NCBI GenBank assembly: GCA_015272395.1
Contig: JACYLQ010000034.1
Location: forward strand, 173,991 to 237,990
Reading direction: 5' to 3'
DNA: 64,000 nt
From: Calothrix sp. C42_A2020_038
Lineage (GTDB): Bacteria; Cyanobacteriota; Cyanobacteriia; Cyanobacteriales; Nostocaceae
Within the stretch, counting starts at the first letter, position 1. Each line of letters opens with the position of its first letter. Of this stretch, positions 1 to 9,246 are shown piece by piece. Below the pieces are notes generated by a model. The model worked only from the letters and a program-made list of their open reading frames with translations, searched no databases and was not told the DNA's origin. The position numbers were made by a program, and so were the translations under genes.

Positions 1-879
1 GAGGATTTACGCGAAGCTTTAGATAAACTTAGTCTTAACGATGCTGCACTCCACTTTGAGCCAGAGACTTCTAGTGCAATGGGGTTTGGTTTCCGCTGCG
101 GGTTTTTAGGACTCCTGCACATGGAAATTGTGCAGGAACGTCTAGAGCGTGAATATAATCTGGATTTAATTATCACGGCGCCTTCAGTGGTTTATAAAGT
201 TATTACTGTCAAAGGTGAAGAGTTGTATATAGATAACCCTAGCCACTTGCCACCTCCTAACGAACGCGAAAAAATCGAGGAACCTTACGTACAAGTGGAA
301 ATGATAACTCCAGAAACCTATGTAGGTACACTGATGGAGTTGTCACAAAACCGTCGAGGTGTATTTAAAGATATGAAGTATCTCACCCAAGGACGGACAA
401 CACTAACTTATGAATTGCCGTTAGCAGAAGTTGTTACCGACTTTTTTGACCAAATGAAATCAAGGTCGCGCGGTTATGCAAGTATGGAATACCACCTAAT
501 CGGCTACCGCGAAAACCCATTAGTTAAGCTAGATATAATGATTAACGGCGACCCCGTAGATTCACTAGCAATGATTGTCCACCGTGACAAAGCCTACGGT
601 GTGGGGCGCTCAATGGCTGAAAAACTCAAAGAACTAATTCCCCGTCACCAATTTAAAGTACCTATCCAAGCTTCAATTGGTAGCAAAGTTATCGCTAGTG
701 AACATATTCCCGCATTACGAAAAGACGTACTTGCGAAATGTTACGGTGGTGACATTAGCCGTAAGAAGAAACTTTTGCAGAAGCAAGCAAAAGGTAAAAA
801 GCGTATGAAAGCTGTTGGTACAGTGGATGTGCCACAGGAAGCTTTTATGGCTGTATTGCGGTTAGACCAATCATCTTGA
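1..879 (+). CDS. lepA: Elongation factor 4 (LepA), C-terminal part, 5' end outside window
   Basis: Reading is open from base 1 and ends with TGA at 877-879, giving 292 residues of a roughly 600-residue protein. LepA/EF4 is a ribosome-associated GTPase that acts on stalled or mistranslocated ribosomes. The G domain lies upstream of the window. Visible here are domain III onward ([15 protein letters not shown] near residues 30-44), the EF-G-like domain V region and the LepA-specific C-terminal tail, ending in [10 protein letters not shown] followed by [10 protein letters not shown], which is characteristic of the family. The sequence is intact to its normal end. The 5' truncation is only the window edge. 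Confidence 0.97.
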   Translation, partial: EDLREALDKLSLNDAALHFEPETSSAMGFGFRCGFLGLLHMEIVQERLEREYNLDLIITAPSVVYKVITVKGEELYIDNPSHLPPPNEREKIEEPYVQVEMITPETYVGTLMELSQNRRGVFKDMKYLTQGRTTLTYELPLAEVVTDFFDQMKSRSRGYASMEYHLIGYRENPLVKLDIMINGDPVDSLAMIVHRDKAYGVGRSMAEKLKELIPRHQFKVPIQASIGSKVIASEHIPALRKDVLAKCYGGDISRKKKLLQKQAKGKKRMKAVGTVDVPQEAFMAVLRLDQSS

Positions 880-930
880 TATCCTCCCACGGCTAGAAAC
901 TGTAAGGTGGGCAATGCCCACTATCCAAAT

Positions 931-993
931 TATGGAAATTACAAAAAAGTAGGCTGAAAGCCCCTCGGCTTCAGCCAGGGGATGAAAGTTTCA
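931..993 (+). repeat. Orphan pseudoknot-like hairpin resembling an IS200/IS605 right end
   Basis: GGCTGAA at 952-958 pairs with TTCAGCC at 970-976. CCCCT at 961-965, inside that loop, pairs with AGGGG at 977-981. The two stems interleave as in an H-type pseudoknot. The block is followed by a TTTCAC-like end. Cyanobacterial IS200/IS605 elements commonly end in such a structured segment, which also forms the 3' part of the TnpB guide RNA. No tnpA or tnpB reading frame is present nearby, so this would be a solo end. That identity is inference from structure only. Confidence 0.4.
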
Positions 994-1120
994 CAATTCC
1001 AATGCAGTCTAATTTGGGGTGCGTTCAAGACATTAAGGAACTGCGAATACTACCACGCAATCAATGCTTCTATGCCGAGTTTGTGTACGCACAGGCGAGA
1101 TGCCTGTGCTACATATGGCA

Positions 1121-1786
1121 TTAACGCATGGGAGGCGCCTCTGGTGCAATTGGTGTTTCGGGTAGTTTTTGTTGACGCTGTAGATATTGACTCAATAAAT
1201 ATGCCATTTCACCGCGCGTCATTGGTTTTAAGGGTAGTAAATTACCTTGTGAGTCGGTGCTGGCAAAACCTTCGGAGATAACGGTAGCAATTGCTCTTCT
1301 TGCCCATTCAGGAATTGAAGCTTTATCAGGAAATGGTGCTAAGATTTCATTTACTGTTTCATTAGAAAACTGAAATACTCCGTAAGCTTGAGCAAATATC
1401 GCCATAGCTTCCGCGCGTGTTACCCTCTGATTAGGAAAAAACAAGTTATTTCGGTAACCGCGCATAATATCGGTTTTTAAAACAGTTTGAATATCATTGT
1501 AAGCCCAATGCGAAGGAGGAACATCGGCAACAACGATATTTTCTTGGGGTAGACCTTGACGTTTATTCAGCCTAAATGCTTTTACCATAATCGATGCTAA
1601 CTCAGCCCTACTAATCATTCGTTCAGGGTAAAATTGACCATCGGAGAAGTTAGTCATAAAATTAGCTGCAACTACTTGTGAAACCGGATCTTTAGGTTTT
1701 GCTGCAGCTTGAACTTCAGCATAAACACTGACAGGCAGTGATAATAGTAGTGCAACGAACGAAAGAGTAGTGATAGACTTACGCAT
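1121..1786 (-). CDS. Secreted S-layer homology (SLH) domain protein
   Basis: This is a 221-residue protein with a Sec signal peptide (hydrophobic LSFVALLLSLPVSVYA, predicted cut after YA near residue 23). About three SLH repeats follow, with the typical FxDvp..HWAy and itRaE patterns: NFSDGQFYPERMISRAELA near 45-63, VADVPPSHWAYNDIQ near 88-102, and RVTRAEAMAIFAQAY near 122-136. The C-terminus is proline-rich. SLH domains bind cell-wall polymers, and in cyanobacteria many SLH proteins are peptidoglycan-anchored. There is no porin barrel here, so this is a short SLH-only protein of unknown role. It stands alone, convergent with lepA. Confidence 0.85.
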   Translation of the reverse strand: MRKSITTLSFVALLLSLPVSVYAEVQAAAKPKDPVSQVVAANFMTNFSDGQFYPERMISRAELASIMVKAFRLNKRQGLPQENIVVADVPPSHWAYNDIQTVLKTDIMRGYRNNLFFPNQRVTRAEAMAIFAQAYGVFQFSNETVNEILAPFPDKASIPEWARRAIATVISEGFASTDSQGNLLPLKPMTRGEMAYLLSQYLQRQQKLPETPIAPEAPPMR

Positions 1787-2047
1787 GGTTATTTTAGTTT
1801 CAATTGCTATTTAAAATCGGAAACAACAAAAATCAATACCTGCTAAATACTAAGACCGACTCAAATCGACTTCGTTCCTCAAAAGTGCTGGGTAATAACC
1901 CCTAATTTGCGCGGGTACATGATGTAATTAGAGTAGTTCAGATTCTACTCCTAACTCCTAACTCATAACTCATCACTCCTAACTCTACTTCGCACTCCCT
2001 TGATAGGATAATGAATTATGTAAATTGGATTGTCAGGAGTTTTGGGA

Positions 2048-2755
2048 ATGACCACAGCAGACCCCGTAAAGTTGATGAAGCAAGAGGTTGGTAAAGCCGC
2101 CGCAGCTTTGGTTAAGTCTGGTACCATAGTGGGATTGGGTACAGGTTCAACTACGGCGTTTGCAATTCAGTATATCGGCGAACGTCTCAAGTCAGGGGAT
2201 TTAAAAGATATTGTCGGGGTTCCGACTTCGTTTCAAGCTGAAGTTTTAGCAAAAGAGTATGGTATTCCTCTGACTACTCTCGATGCTATCGACCATATTG
2301 ATATTGCCATTGACGGCGCCGATGAAGTGGATCCACACAAAAATTTGATTAAAGGTGGTGGCGCCGCTCATACGCGCGAAAAAGTAGTAGACTACCTAGC
2401 AAATCAGTTTGTTGTGGTTGTTGATAGTGGTAAACTTGTCGATAAACTTGGTTCTGTGTTTGCTGTTCCTGTCGAAGTTATACCAATGGCAATGACTCCT
2501 GTAATGAACGCAATCAAAAAGCTAGGTGGTAAACCAGAATTGCGTATGGGTGTCAAAAAAGCAGGCCCCGTTATCACTGATCAAGGTAATATGGTGATTG
2601 ATGTCAGGTTTGATGATATTCCTGACCCGGTAAACTTGGAGGCAACACTTAATAACATCCCTGGTGTCCTAGAAAATGGCATCTTTGTTAACTGTGCCGA
2701 TATAGTACTCGTTGGCGAGGTCGTTGATAATCAACCTCTGGTCAGACAATTATAA
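2048..2755 (+). CDS. rpiA: Ribose-5-phosphate isomerase A
   Basis: The 235-residue product interconverts ribose-5-phosphate and ribulose-5-phosphate, serving the Calvin cycle and the pentose phosphate pathway. Family motifs are clear: [13 protein letters not shown] (phosphate binding), AIDGADEVD (catalytic Asp region), and the [11 protein letters not shown] loop with its catalytic Lys/Glu. The ATG at 2048 is chosen because AGGAG at 2035-2039 stands 8 bases upstream. An in-frame TTG at 2030 would add six residues but has no ribosome-binding site. The gene is monocistronic and followed by a strong hairpin. Confidence 0.96.
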   Translation: MTTADPVKLMKQEVGKAAAALVKSGTIVGLGTGSTTAFAIQYIGERLKSGDLKDIVGVPTSFQAEVLAKEYGIPLTTLDAIDHIDIAIDGADEVDPHKNLIKGGGAAHTREKVVDYLANQFVVVVDSGKLVDKLGSVFAVPVEVIPMAMTPVMNAIKKLGGKPELRMGVKKAGPVITDQGNMVIDVRFDDIPDPVNLEATLNNIPGVLENGIFVNCADIVLVGEVVDNQPLVRQL

Positions 2756-2771
2756 ATTCTCAGTTTCCTTC

Positions 2772-2804
2772 AGATTCCTGACTTCTTAAAGAAGTCAGGA
2801 ATCT
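2772..2804. terminator. Hairpin terminator between convergent rpiA and a small membrane gene
   Basis: A 16-bp perfect stem (AGATTCCTGACTTCTT at 2772-2787 with its complement at 2789-2804) lies 16 bases after the rpiA stop and 9 bases before the end of the facing gene. The T-tract is weak (TTGTT), so termination efficiency is uncertain. The position suits bidirectional use. Confidence 0.7.
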
Positions 2805-2812
2805 TGTTGCAA

Positions 2813-3058
2813 CTAACGTGTTTTTTCATCTATATGTATGTGCCACAACCGTTCTAACTTTGCAATACGGTGGCGATGAACAGCTATTTTGTATTTTTTA
2901 TAACCAATAATACTTAAAAGTGTAATTATAGGAATTGCAATTATAAAATATCCTACATAGTGAAATGCCGAAATATCGGCATTATTTTTACCTGGAACTG
3001 GCGCCGAGGAACTAACAGACTGTGATGTTTGGTGGGAGCGCATTTTAACCTCTAACAA
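2813..3058 (-). CDS. Small single-span membrane protein, unknown function
   Basis: This is an 81-residue product (76 if the second Met, position 6, is the start). The N-terminus is rich in Ser, Gln and Asn. One clear transmembrane helix follows (YVGYFIIAIPIITLLSIIGY, about residues 35-54). The C-terminal tail is very basic with several His (KKYKIAVHRHRIAKLERLWH). I do not recognise a family. The compact layout facing rpiA, with a shared hairpin, and the coherent topology support a real gene. Confidence 0.5.
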   Translation of the reverse strand: MLEVKMRSHQTSQSVSSSAPVPGKNNADISAFHYVGYFIIAIPIITLLSIIGYKKYKIAVHRHRIAKLERLWHIHIDEKTR

Positions 3059-3598
3059 TCGATCAACTTGATACTTGTACAGACAATTACTTCAGGGATT
3101 ATCCTTTGATTTCCTGATAACTAACTGTAAATTTTTTTTCTCAGAATACATTTAACCTCGCAATAACTTGTACATTAATGCAATTTTATGCAAAATTGAC
3201 ACACGCACGAGATTTTCTCTGTCATCGATTTCAATACGTAAAACACAGGTTTTTTTCAAAACAAAAGCATAACAAATAGCGGCAAAGAAAAAGTCATACT
3301 GAGTTCGCTTCTTTGCCCGATGTCAACTTAATTTATTTTTTCCTATGTAGAAAGAAATTTGTAACAGCACTTAGACGTAGAAACACATACAGATTTTAAC
3401 TAAAAGATGTCTTCTTTTATATAACTAAATTGTAATAGTATGAATAGATACTTATCGTTATTTAAAGTTCCAAGTCATCAATAATAAAGCTATATTAAGC
3501 AATATATTATGGTCTGGACTTAGGCTCTTAGACCCTTTTTAAGGGGGTAGGGAGATCAAAACAGTCTAGAATGCTTAATCTTTCGTCCTTGTTGCGTA
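3059..3598. other. Intergenic, 540 bp, no gene seen
   Basis: AT-rich spacer. I see no convincing reading frame, tRNA or strong hairpin. It must contain the promoters of the small membrane gene (leftward) and of the aldo/keto reductase (rightward). A short G/C-mixed stretch (CTTTTTAAGGGGGTAGGGAG, near 3535-3554) lies about 45 bases before the reductase. Confidence 0.6.
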
Positions 3599-4780
3599 AT
3601 GCTGTATAGAAGATTTGGAAGAACAGAGTTACAAATGCCAGTTTTTTCCTGCGGTGGGATGCGATATCAGTTCAAATGGCAAGATGTTCCGCAGTGGGAG
3701 ATTCCCAGTGATAATCAAGCTAATCTAGAAGCAACTATTCGACGTTCGTTTGAACTGGGTATTAACCATATAGAAACTGCGCGCGGTTATGGTAGTTCAG
3801 AGATGCAGTTAGGTAGAGTACTACCAACTTTACCCCGTGATCAGTTGATTGTACAAACAAAAGTTGCCCCTCAAGCGAATCCGAAGGATTTTGCGCGCAA
3901 CTTTGATAAGTCTCTCAAATATTTAAATTTAGATTATGTGGATTTGCTGAGTATCCACGGTATAAACAATATAGAAACATTTAACAACAGTGTTTGTCCT
4001 AATGGCTGTCTAGATGTTGCGCGCAAACTCCAAGCGCAGGGTAAAGTCAGGTTTATTGGCTTTTCCACTCACGGTGCCTGCGATACTATTATCGAGGCAA
4101 TAGAGACTAATCAGTTTGATTATGTCAATCTACATTGGTACTACATAAATCAAACTAACTGGCGTGCGATAGAAGCAGCAACACGTCATGATATGGGAGT
4201 ATTCATTATTAGTCCATCAGACAAAGGCGGTAAGTTATATAGTCCACCAGAAAAATTAGAACAACTTTGTGCGCCGTTAAGTCCGATGGTATTTAATGAC
4301 TTGTTTTGTTTAAGTCACCCACAGGTACATACTTTAAGTTTAGGTGCCGCAAGACCAAGTGATTTTGACGAACACCTCAAAGTGTTGGATTTAATCGATA
4401 AAGCAGATATTATATTACCGCCTATTTTGAAGCGTTTAGAACAAGAAGCAATTGCTGTTTTGGGTGAAGAGTGGACAACAACTTGGCATTTGAATTTACC
4501 AACTTACGACCAAACCCCAGGTAATATAAATATTCCAGTCATTTTATGGCTACGGAATTTAGCTATTGCATATGACATGGTAGATTATGCCAAGATGCGT
4601 TATAACCTCCTAGGTAATGGTGGTCATTGGTTTCCCGGCGCCAACGCAGATAAAGTAGAGCAACTTGACCTTCGCACCTGTCTTGTTAAAAGTCCTCACG
4701 CAGATAAAATTCCTCGTGTTTTAGCTGAAACACATCAGATGTTGGGTGGCGAAGCAACACAAAGGTTGTCAAGTACCTAA
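3599..4780 (+). CDS. Aldo/keto reductase of the COG1453-like type, without the C-terminal Fe-S cysteines
   Basis: This 393-residue NAD(P)H-dependent oxidoreductase has an N-terminal TIM-barrel aldo/keto reductase domain to about residue 285. Catalytic positions are recognisable: ETARGYG (Tyr, with Glu where many relatives have Asp), QTKV (Lys) and SIHG (His). The C-terminal extension of about 110 residues corresponds to the region that carries a ferredoxin-like 4Fe-4S site in many relatives. Here only one cysteine remains (LRTCLVKSPHAD), so the cluster appears absent. The substrate is unknown. The 3' end overlaps the facing hydrolase gene by 4 bp. Confidence 0.85.
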   Translation: MLYRRFGRTELQMPVFSCGGMRYQFKWQDVPQWEIPSDNQANLEATIRRSFELGINHIETARGYGSSEMQLGRVLPTLPRDQLIVQTKVAPQANPKDFARNFDKSLKYLNLDYVDLLSIHGINNIETFNNSVCPNGCLDVARKLQAQGKVRFIGFSTHGACDTIIEAIETNQFDYVNLHWYYINQTNWRAIEAATRHDMGVFIISPSDKGGKLYSPPEKLEQLCAPLSPMVFNDLFCLSHPQVHTLSLGAARPSDFDEHLKVLDLIDKADIILPPILKRLEQEAIAVLGEEWTTTWHLNLPTYDQTPGNINIPVILWLRNLAIAYDMVDYAKMRYNLLGNGGHWFPGANADKVEQLDLRTCLVKSPHADKIPRVLAETHQMLGGEATQRLSST

Positions 4781-5988
4781 AGTTCTAACAATTTTTGTCT
4801 GACAATGTTAAAAAAGTTTTCGTCAGTCAAAAGTTTATATAAGAAAGCTTGTTGAACGTAACTTTGTACCATGCTAAACCAGGCACCTGCTGGAATATTT
4901 TCAAAAAATAATGCTGCGGTGCGTGCGTTTGTTGTGGTTGGTTTTATGTACCATGCCTCTGTAATAATACCCGCTAAACTACCATTTTTAGTGCCAAAAG
5001 TATCAAGTTCTGTTTGGTTAGCAGGAAGTTCCATCGGCCATTCTAGATACTGACGCATAATTTTGTCGGAGGTTGGAGAAATTAATAAGCCGCGATACAC
5101 TCTTTCCATAATTTGAGCATAACCAAAACTTGTGCCTTTATTATTTAAAGCCTGCGCCATTGCTTGTTGTTCTTTCAGTTTTAACCATTGTTGGGAAGTT
5201 ATATATTTCATTTGTTGATTACGAAACTCTTGATCTTGGCGCCATATTTCTGTCCAACGATAGACTTCTTCTGTGTAAGCTTGAGGTGACATCGCTTGAT
5301 ATTTCTTTAGTCTTTCGGCTGGAGTGTCAGTAAATGTATGATTACCCCAGGTTAAAATTTGACCAATGATGGGTGTTGGTACATCTTGATCTTTAATGTT
5401 TAATCCTGAAACTAAATTCTCTAAATTGTCTCGACCTAAGCGTAGAATCAAATAATCGGTAGCTGCATTATCGCTGTGTCGAATCATCGCTCTAGGGACA
5501 TAACGCAATTCTACTTGATTCAGGGAATTTATATATTTTTTTTGTTTGAATTCAGCGATTGCACTGAGATGAGCATCACCATCAGTGCGAGGTAAGTAAT
5601 ATAAGTCAATATTTTCAAGATTTATTAACTCATCTGGTGATAGTATCCCGTTTTCGACCTGACGTGCATATTCAGCTAACACTAAAATCTTAACTGTTGA
5701 AGCTAACGGTCTTTTGATATCAGTATTATATAAAATCTCTTGTTCAGAATCACCAATATCACGCGCAACAAGTGAAACCTCATTGGGATGGGCAACAATA
5801 TATTCAACTAAGTCTTCAGGTGTTTTCAGCTGGGATGCCCATTCTTTGCCTTCAGATAAGACGCTCCAAATGTCAAATATACTAAATATGGCTTGCCGTT
5901 GCCAAATAATTACAGAAATAAAACCAATAACAGTAATTAAAATCGCAACAACTAGCCAGTTTGGATTTGGGGAAAAATTTATGCTCAT
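4777..5988 (-). CDS. Membrane-anchored serine hydrolase, class A beta-lactamase fold
   Basis: The protein has 403 residues with an N-terminal membrane anchor (LVVAILITVIGFISVIIW, about 12-29). An extracytoplasmic penicillin-binding/beta-lactamase-type domain follows. The three signature elements are present: S97-T-V-K100 (nucleophile and general base), S172-D-N174, and a KNGS near residue 337 in place of KTG. The domain is longer than a class A beta-lactamase. It may act on cell-wall peptides or another ester/amide rather than on antibiotics; the substrate cannot be inferred. It is convergent with, and overlaps, the aldo/keto reductase gene. Confidence 0.82.
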   Translation of the reverse strand: MSINFSPNPNWLVVAILITVIGFISVIIWQRQAIFSIFDIWSVLSEGKEWASQLKTPEDLVEYIVAHPNEVSLVARDIGDSEQEILYNTDIKRPLASTVKILVLAEYARQVENGILSPDELINLENIDLYYLPRTDGDAHLSAIAEFKQKKYINSLNQVELRYVPRAMIRHSDNAATDYLILRLGRDNLENLVSGLNIKDQDVPTPIIGQILTWGNHTFTDTPAERLKKYQAMSPQAYTEEVYRWTEIWRQDQEFRNQQMKYITSQQWLKLKEQQAMAQALNNKGTSFGYAQIMERVYRGLLISPTSDKIMRQYLEWPMELPANQTELDTFGTKNGSLAGIITEAWYIKPTTTNARTAALFFENIPAGAWFSMVQSYVQQAFLYKLLTDENFFNIVRQKLLEL

Positions 5989-6190
5989 TTTTAGCTCACA
6001 TACAATATATTATCGAATACAGCAGAACTAAGTTATTACTGTAATTTATAATACATAAGAAATTGATTTTTGATTTTTGGTTGCGTTTTTAACTCAAGAG
6101 GATGATTTATGGCTGTAATCTCGGAAAATTAAGAATTAGATATCGTAAGATATTTAATTTTATTAGCAAACATCAGGTTTCTGAAACATT

Positions 6191-6952
6191 ATGGTTTTAA
6201 ATCGTCGCTATTTCTTGGTTTTACTCGGCGCCAGCGTTGGTTCTTTTGCACTAGATGGGTGTGCCTTAGCTCAGAGTAATATGGAAGAGAACACTTCAAC
6301 TGCGGCGCCAAGTCCAACGCAGAAGAGTGAAGCAAAAAAAGGTGTGATTACACTACCACCTCTACCATATGCTTATGATGCTTTGGAACCGCACATTGAT
6401 GCAGAGACAATGCGCTTCCATCATGATAAACATCATGCAGCTTATGTAAATAATCTAAATAAAGCTTTAGACAAGCATCCACAATTGAAAAATCGAACAG
6501 TAGATCAACTGTTGCGTAACCTCGACAGCATACCAGCAGATATTCGTAACACAGTACGTAACAATGGTGGCGGGCACATAAACCATACCATGTTTTGGGA
6601 AATCATGAAACCGCAGGGTGGTGGTGAACCAACAGGGGCCTTAGCATCAGCTATTAACCAATATTTCGGTAGCTTTGCGAATTTTAGAGCGAAATTTAAC
6701 GAAGAAGGAGGAAAAAGGTTCGGTAGCGGTTGGGTATGGCTAGTTCGCAACAAAGACGGTAAATTAGAAGTTGTCAGTACAGCAAACCAAGATACTCCTA
6801 TTAGTGCAGGTAAATTTCCCATAATGGGTAATGATGTATGGGAACACGCTTACTATCTTAAATACCAAAACAAGCGCGCGGACTACTTAGAAGCTTGGTG
6901 GAATGTTCTCAACTGGGAAGAAATCAGCAAACGGTTTACACAAGCAGTTTAA
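6191..6952 (+). CDS. sodA: Exported Mn-type superoxide dismutase, probable lipoprotein
   Basis: The 253-residue protein converts superoxide to peroxide and oxygen. An N-terminal twin-Arg segment and hydrophobic stretch ([15 protein letters not shown]) leads to LDGC (21-24), a plausible lipobox, so the enzyme is probably a thylakoid-lumen or periplasmic lipoprotein; Tat export is possible. The mature domain from about residue 50 shows all four metal ligands: His in [10 protein letters not shown], His in [11 protein letters not shown], and Asp and His in [18 protein letters not shown] and the Gln in NQDTP indicate the Mn-preferring type. There is no operon partner. Confidence 0.94.
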   Translation: MVLNRRYFLVLLGASVGSFALDGCALAQSNMEENTSTAAPSPTQKSEAKKGVITLPPLPYAYDALEPHIDAETMRFHHDKHHAAYVNNLNKALDKHPQLKNRTVDQLLRNLDSIPADIRNTVRNNGGGHINHTMFWEIMKPQGGGEPTGALASAINQYFGSFANFRAKFNEEGGKRFGSGWVWLVRNKDGKLEVVSTANQDTPISAGKFPIMGNDVWEHAYYLKYQNKRADYLEAWWNVLNWEEISKRFTQAV

Positions 6953-7071
6953 GTCGGAAAGGACAAAGAAGCGGTGTGGATATCCCCGCTGCGTTATTGC
7001 CGTGCGTGGCACTAGCAAAAATCTAACAATGAAATTAGCGCCACGCACTTTATCGGGTTTAAAATACTTAA

Positions 7072-7203
7072 GTGAATTGAGGTACACACGTAATATCCCA
7101 AATTCTGTAGAAACGTTACATTTACAGCAAATTCCGGATAAGTAAGGTACGCGCATAATACCCACAATCTCATAGAGACGTTACATGTAACGTCTCTACA
7201 TGT
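7072..7203. repeat. Two adjacent copies of a short MITE-like element with a 26-bp palindrome
   Basis: A full left end (TACAGCAAATT at 7123) is followed by the shared GGTAC...TAATA interior and a perfect 26-bp palindrome at 7173-7198 (half-site TAGAGACGTTACA). The copy is cut off after ACATGTG. A second partial copy (TGAGGTACACACGTAATAT) sits directly before it. The same element is complete at 52722-52826 and shorter at 57101-57176. It codes for nothing. The palindrome, if transcribed, would form a strong hairpin behind sodA. Confidence 0.65.
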
Positions 7204-7683
7204 GTTTCTTCTCTATATTCAATATGACATATTTAGCAACAATCTGACTAAAGATAGATTTATCAACATTAGTGAAAATTTACATATACATATAATTTAT
7301 TATTTAAATACTTTTACACACTCTAAGGGACACTTAATATACTGTCTCAAAAAGTATCAATCTTCTGAAAAATATGATATCTACGCAAATGGATGAAACT
7401 AAAGATAATCTAAAGATTATTGGAGGAAAATGACGTATTTATGAAACTTCGCACATTTATATCAAGGTTTACTGACATGGGTGGTAGTATAGACACTTAT
7501 TGGTGCCTACTGCAAATCAAATAAATAGAAATTTTGCGTTTTTTAAATCAATAACTCGTCAAATTCTTTACAAATGTTTCTCCAAGTTTTTGATGTTTTG
7601 TGTTTTTCTTTACTTAAGTAGTAATTGATTCGGTGTAATCTAAAATACAAACTGATATATACCCTGAAAATCTAAGGAAAATT
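7204..7683. other. Intergenic, 480 bp, no gene seen
   Basis: Very AT-rich spacer upstream of the pentapeptide-repeat gene. A GGAGG near 7421 is followed by ATGACGTATTTATGA, a reading of only four codons, and no longer frame there is convincing. Nothing else stands out. Confidence 0.5.
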
Positions 7684-8346
7684 ATGAGTAATCAAATAAA
7701 TAAGCAAGAATCGCTTCTAAGAAAAATTTTTAACCAAGCTACAGAGAAATCGGTTCAGCAGAAAAATTTGAGTGGATGTGACTTAAGTGGAATTGATTTA
7801 AGTGGAATTGATTTAAGTGGATTTAATCTTGTTGGTGCAAATCTGAGCAAAGCCAATTTAAGTTGTTCAATACTGAAGGGTGCAAACTTGAGTAATGCGA
7901 ACTTGGTGAAATCAAATTTAAAGGAAGCATATCTACACGAAGCTTGTTTATGTGAGACTAATTTAACGGATGCAGACTTGGTGCGTGCAAATTTATGTGG
8001 TGCCTTTTTATGGCGTGCCAAATTGAAACGAGCTAATTGCTGGGGAGCTTCATTGTGTGGTGCGGATCTACGAAAAACGGATTTTAGCGACTCTCAATTA
8101 GTTGAAGCATCATTAATTGAAGCAAATTTAATCAAAGCTAACCTCAGTAACACAAAGTTATGTGGTGCCAATTTTGTTGAAGCCAATTTAAACCAAGCAA
8201 ATTTAACAGGAGCTAATTTGACTTGGGCGAATTTATTTCAGGCAAATTTATTTGAAGCAAATATCAGTGGCGCCAATTTCAGTAATGCTAAATTAACAGA
8301 AACAATTATGCCTGATGGAGTAATTCATCAAGCAAAATATATGTAA
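7684..8346 (+). CDS. Pentapeptide-repeat protein
   Basis: The protein has 220 residues. After a short hydrophilic N-terminus, residues from about 28 to 212 are nearly continuous A(D/N)LxX pentapeptides (GANLS, KANLS, NANLV, TDADLV, and so on). These build a right-handed quadrilateral beta helix. Cyanobacteria have many such proteins and few have known roles; the fold can serve as a scaffold or mimic DNA. There is no signal peptide or membrane segment, so it is probably cytoplasmic. The first repeats (SGIDL SGIDL SGFNL) are duplicated at DNA level near 7780-7820. Unusually many Cys (CDLSG, SCSIL, ACLCE, ANCWG, ASLCG) line one face. Confidence 0.92.
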   Translation: MSNQINKQESLLRKIFNQATEKSVQQKNLSGCDLSGIDLSGIDLSGFNLVGANLSKANLSCSILKGANLSNANLVKSNLKEAYLHEACLCETNLTDADLVRANLCGAFLWRAKLKRANCWGASLCGADLRKTDFSDSQLVEASLIEANLIKANLSNTKLCGANFVEANLNQANLTGANLTWANLFQANLFEANISGANFSNAKLTETIMPDGVIHQAKYM

Positions 8347-8355
8347 CCCTAACCC

Positions 8356-8376
8356 CTCCTCTTTTACGGGGAGGAG
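8356..8376. terminator. Possible shared hairpin between convergent genes
   Basis: CTCCTC (8356-8361) pairs with GAGGAG (8371-8376) around a 9-base loop. It sits between the pentapeptide-repeat gene and the facing fraE. It belongs to the CCCTAACCCCTCC...GGGGAGG type of small repeat seen elsewhere here. There is no real T-tract, so it is weak as a terminator. Confidence 0.35.
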
Positions 8377-9171
8377 TTAAAATTCGCGCTTCGAGAAAAT
8401 TAGGATAGCCAAACCTAGCAGCATAACAATGTAAAATATACCATAACTAACATTGCCTACTAAAGTGATAGAGTTTGGTAAAGCCTGCAAACCATAAACA
8501 GCTTCATTTTTTAAATCTAATCGGGATAAATCAGGCATTATTAGGTATATAGCTTGGGTTACACGCTCAACAAATGGATTACGACTAAGATTACCAAGTT
8601 TAAGTAAGTCCTGAGTAATAGTACCCATCAGATATATACCAAAAGTTAAAGCTGTGGCCAGTAAAGAACTAGTAAATACACCTAGCGTGACTGCCAGAGC
8701 AGCGATTAACCAAAGTTGTAACAGCAAAAATACTAATGCAATCGTAATAGCTTGTATTGAGTAAGAAACTTTTGCGATTTGTAAACAGACTAGCATAATA
8801 GCAGTCATTGCTATAACTAGCACCGACAAGACTGCTGATAATCCCAGAAATTTACCAGTAATGAACTCGCTGCGGGTAACAGGTTTAGCTATCAGCATCA
8901 AGATAGTACGTTTTTCAACTTCCTTGTTAACCAAACCTGTACCAATGAATATTGCCGCGATCAGACCTAACCCACTCATAAAAGTGAAGGCAAAATCTGG
9001 AAGCATTTTATATTCTGTAGAAGCAGCAAATTCCGGCAACAGACGCATCGAAGCAGCGACTATCAAACCATAGAAACCGATAATGTAAAGTATACGCTCA
9101 CGTACTACTTCACGGAATACATTTCCTGACAGTACAAAAATTCTACCAATCATAGAAATTGAAATGGGCAA
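8377..9171 (-). CDS. fraE: Filament integrity protein FraE, ABC-2-type permease
   Basis: The 264-residue membrane protein has about six transmembrane helices and resembles permeases of ABC-2 exporters (EVEKRTILMLIAKPVTRSEFITGKFLG near residues 85-111 is the typical cytoplasmic coupling segment). It is the third gene of a three-gene minus-strand set whose order and sizes (184, 359 and 264 residues) match fraC-fraD-fraE of heterocystous cyanobacteria. In Anabaena that operon is needed for long filaments and heterocyst maturation. The gap to fraD is 75 bp. The ATPase partner is not in the window. Confidence 0.87.
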   Translation of the reverse strand: MPISISMIGRIFVLSGNVFREVVRERILYIIGFYGLIVAASMRLLPEFAASTEYKMLPDFAFTFMSGLGLIAAIFIGTGLVNKEVEKRTILMLIAKPVTRSEFITGKFLGLSAVLSVLVIAMTAIMLVCLQIAKVSYSIQAITIALVFLLLQLWLIAALAVTLGVFTSSLLATALTFGIYLMGTITQDLLKLGNLSRNPFVERVTQAIYLIMPDLSRLDLKNEAVYGLQALPNSITLVGNVSYGIFYIVMLLGLAILIFSKREF

Positions 9172-9246
9172 TGGGGAATAGGAAATGAATAAACCAAGTC
9201 ATTTATACCTCTTTATTGGGTGATTTGCCCACCTCAATTCCAAGCT

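Noticed and set aside
6887..7165. Overlapping frames of 80-92 codons on both strands after sodA
   Set aside because: They overlap the end of sodA and then traverse MITE-like repeats; neither has protein-like composition.
7421..7524. GGAGG followed by ATG and a possible 27-codon frame
   Set aside because: The ATG with correct spacing stops after four codons, and the longer frame is too far from the GGAGG to be supported.
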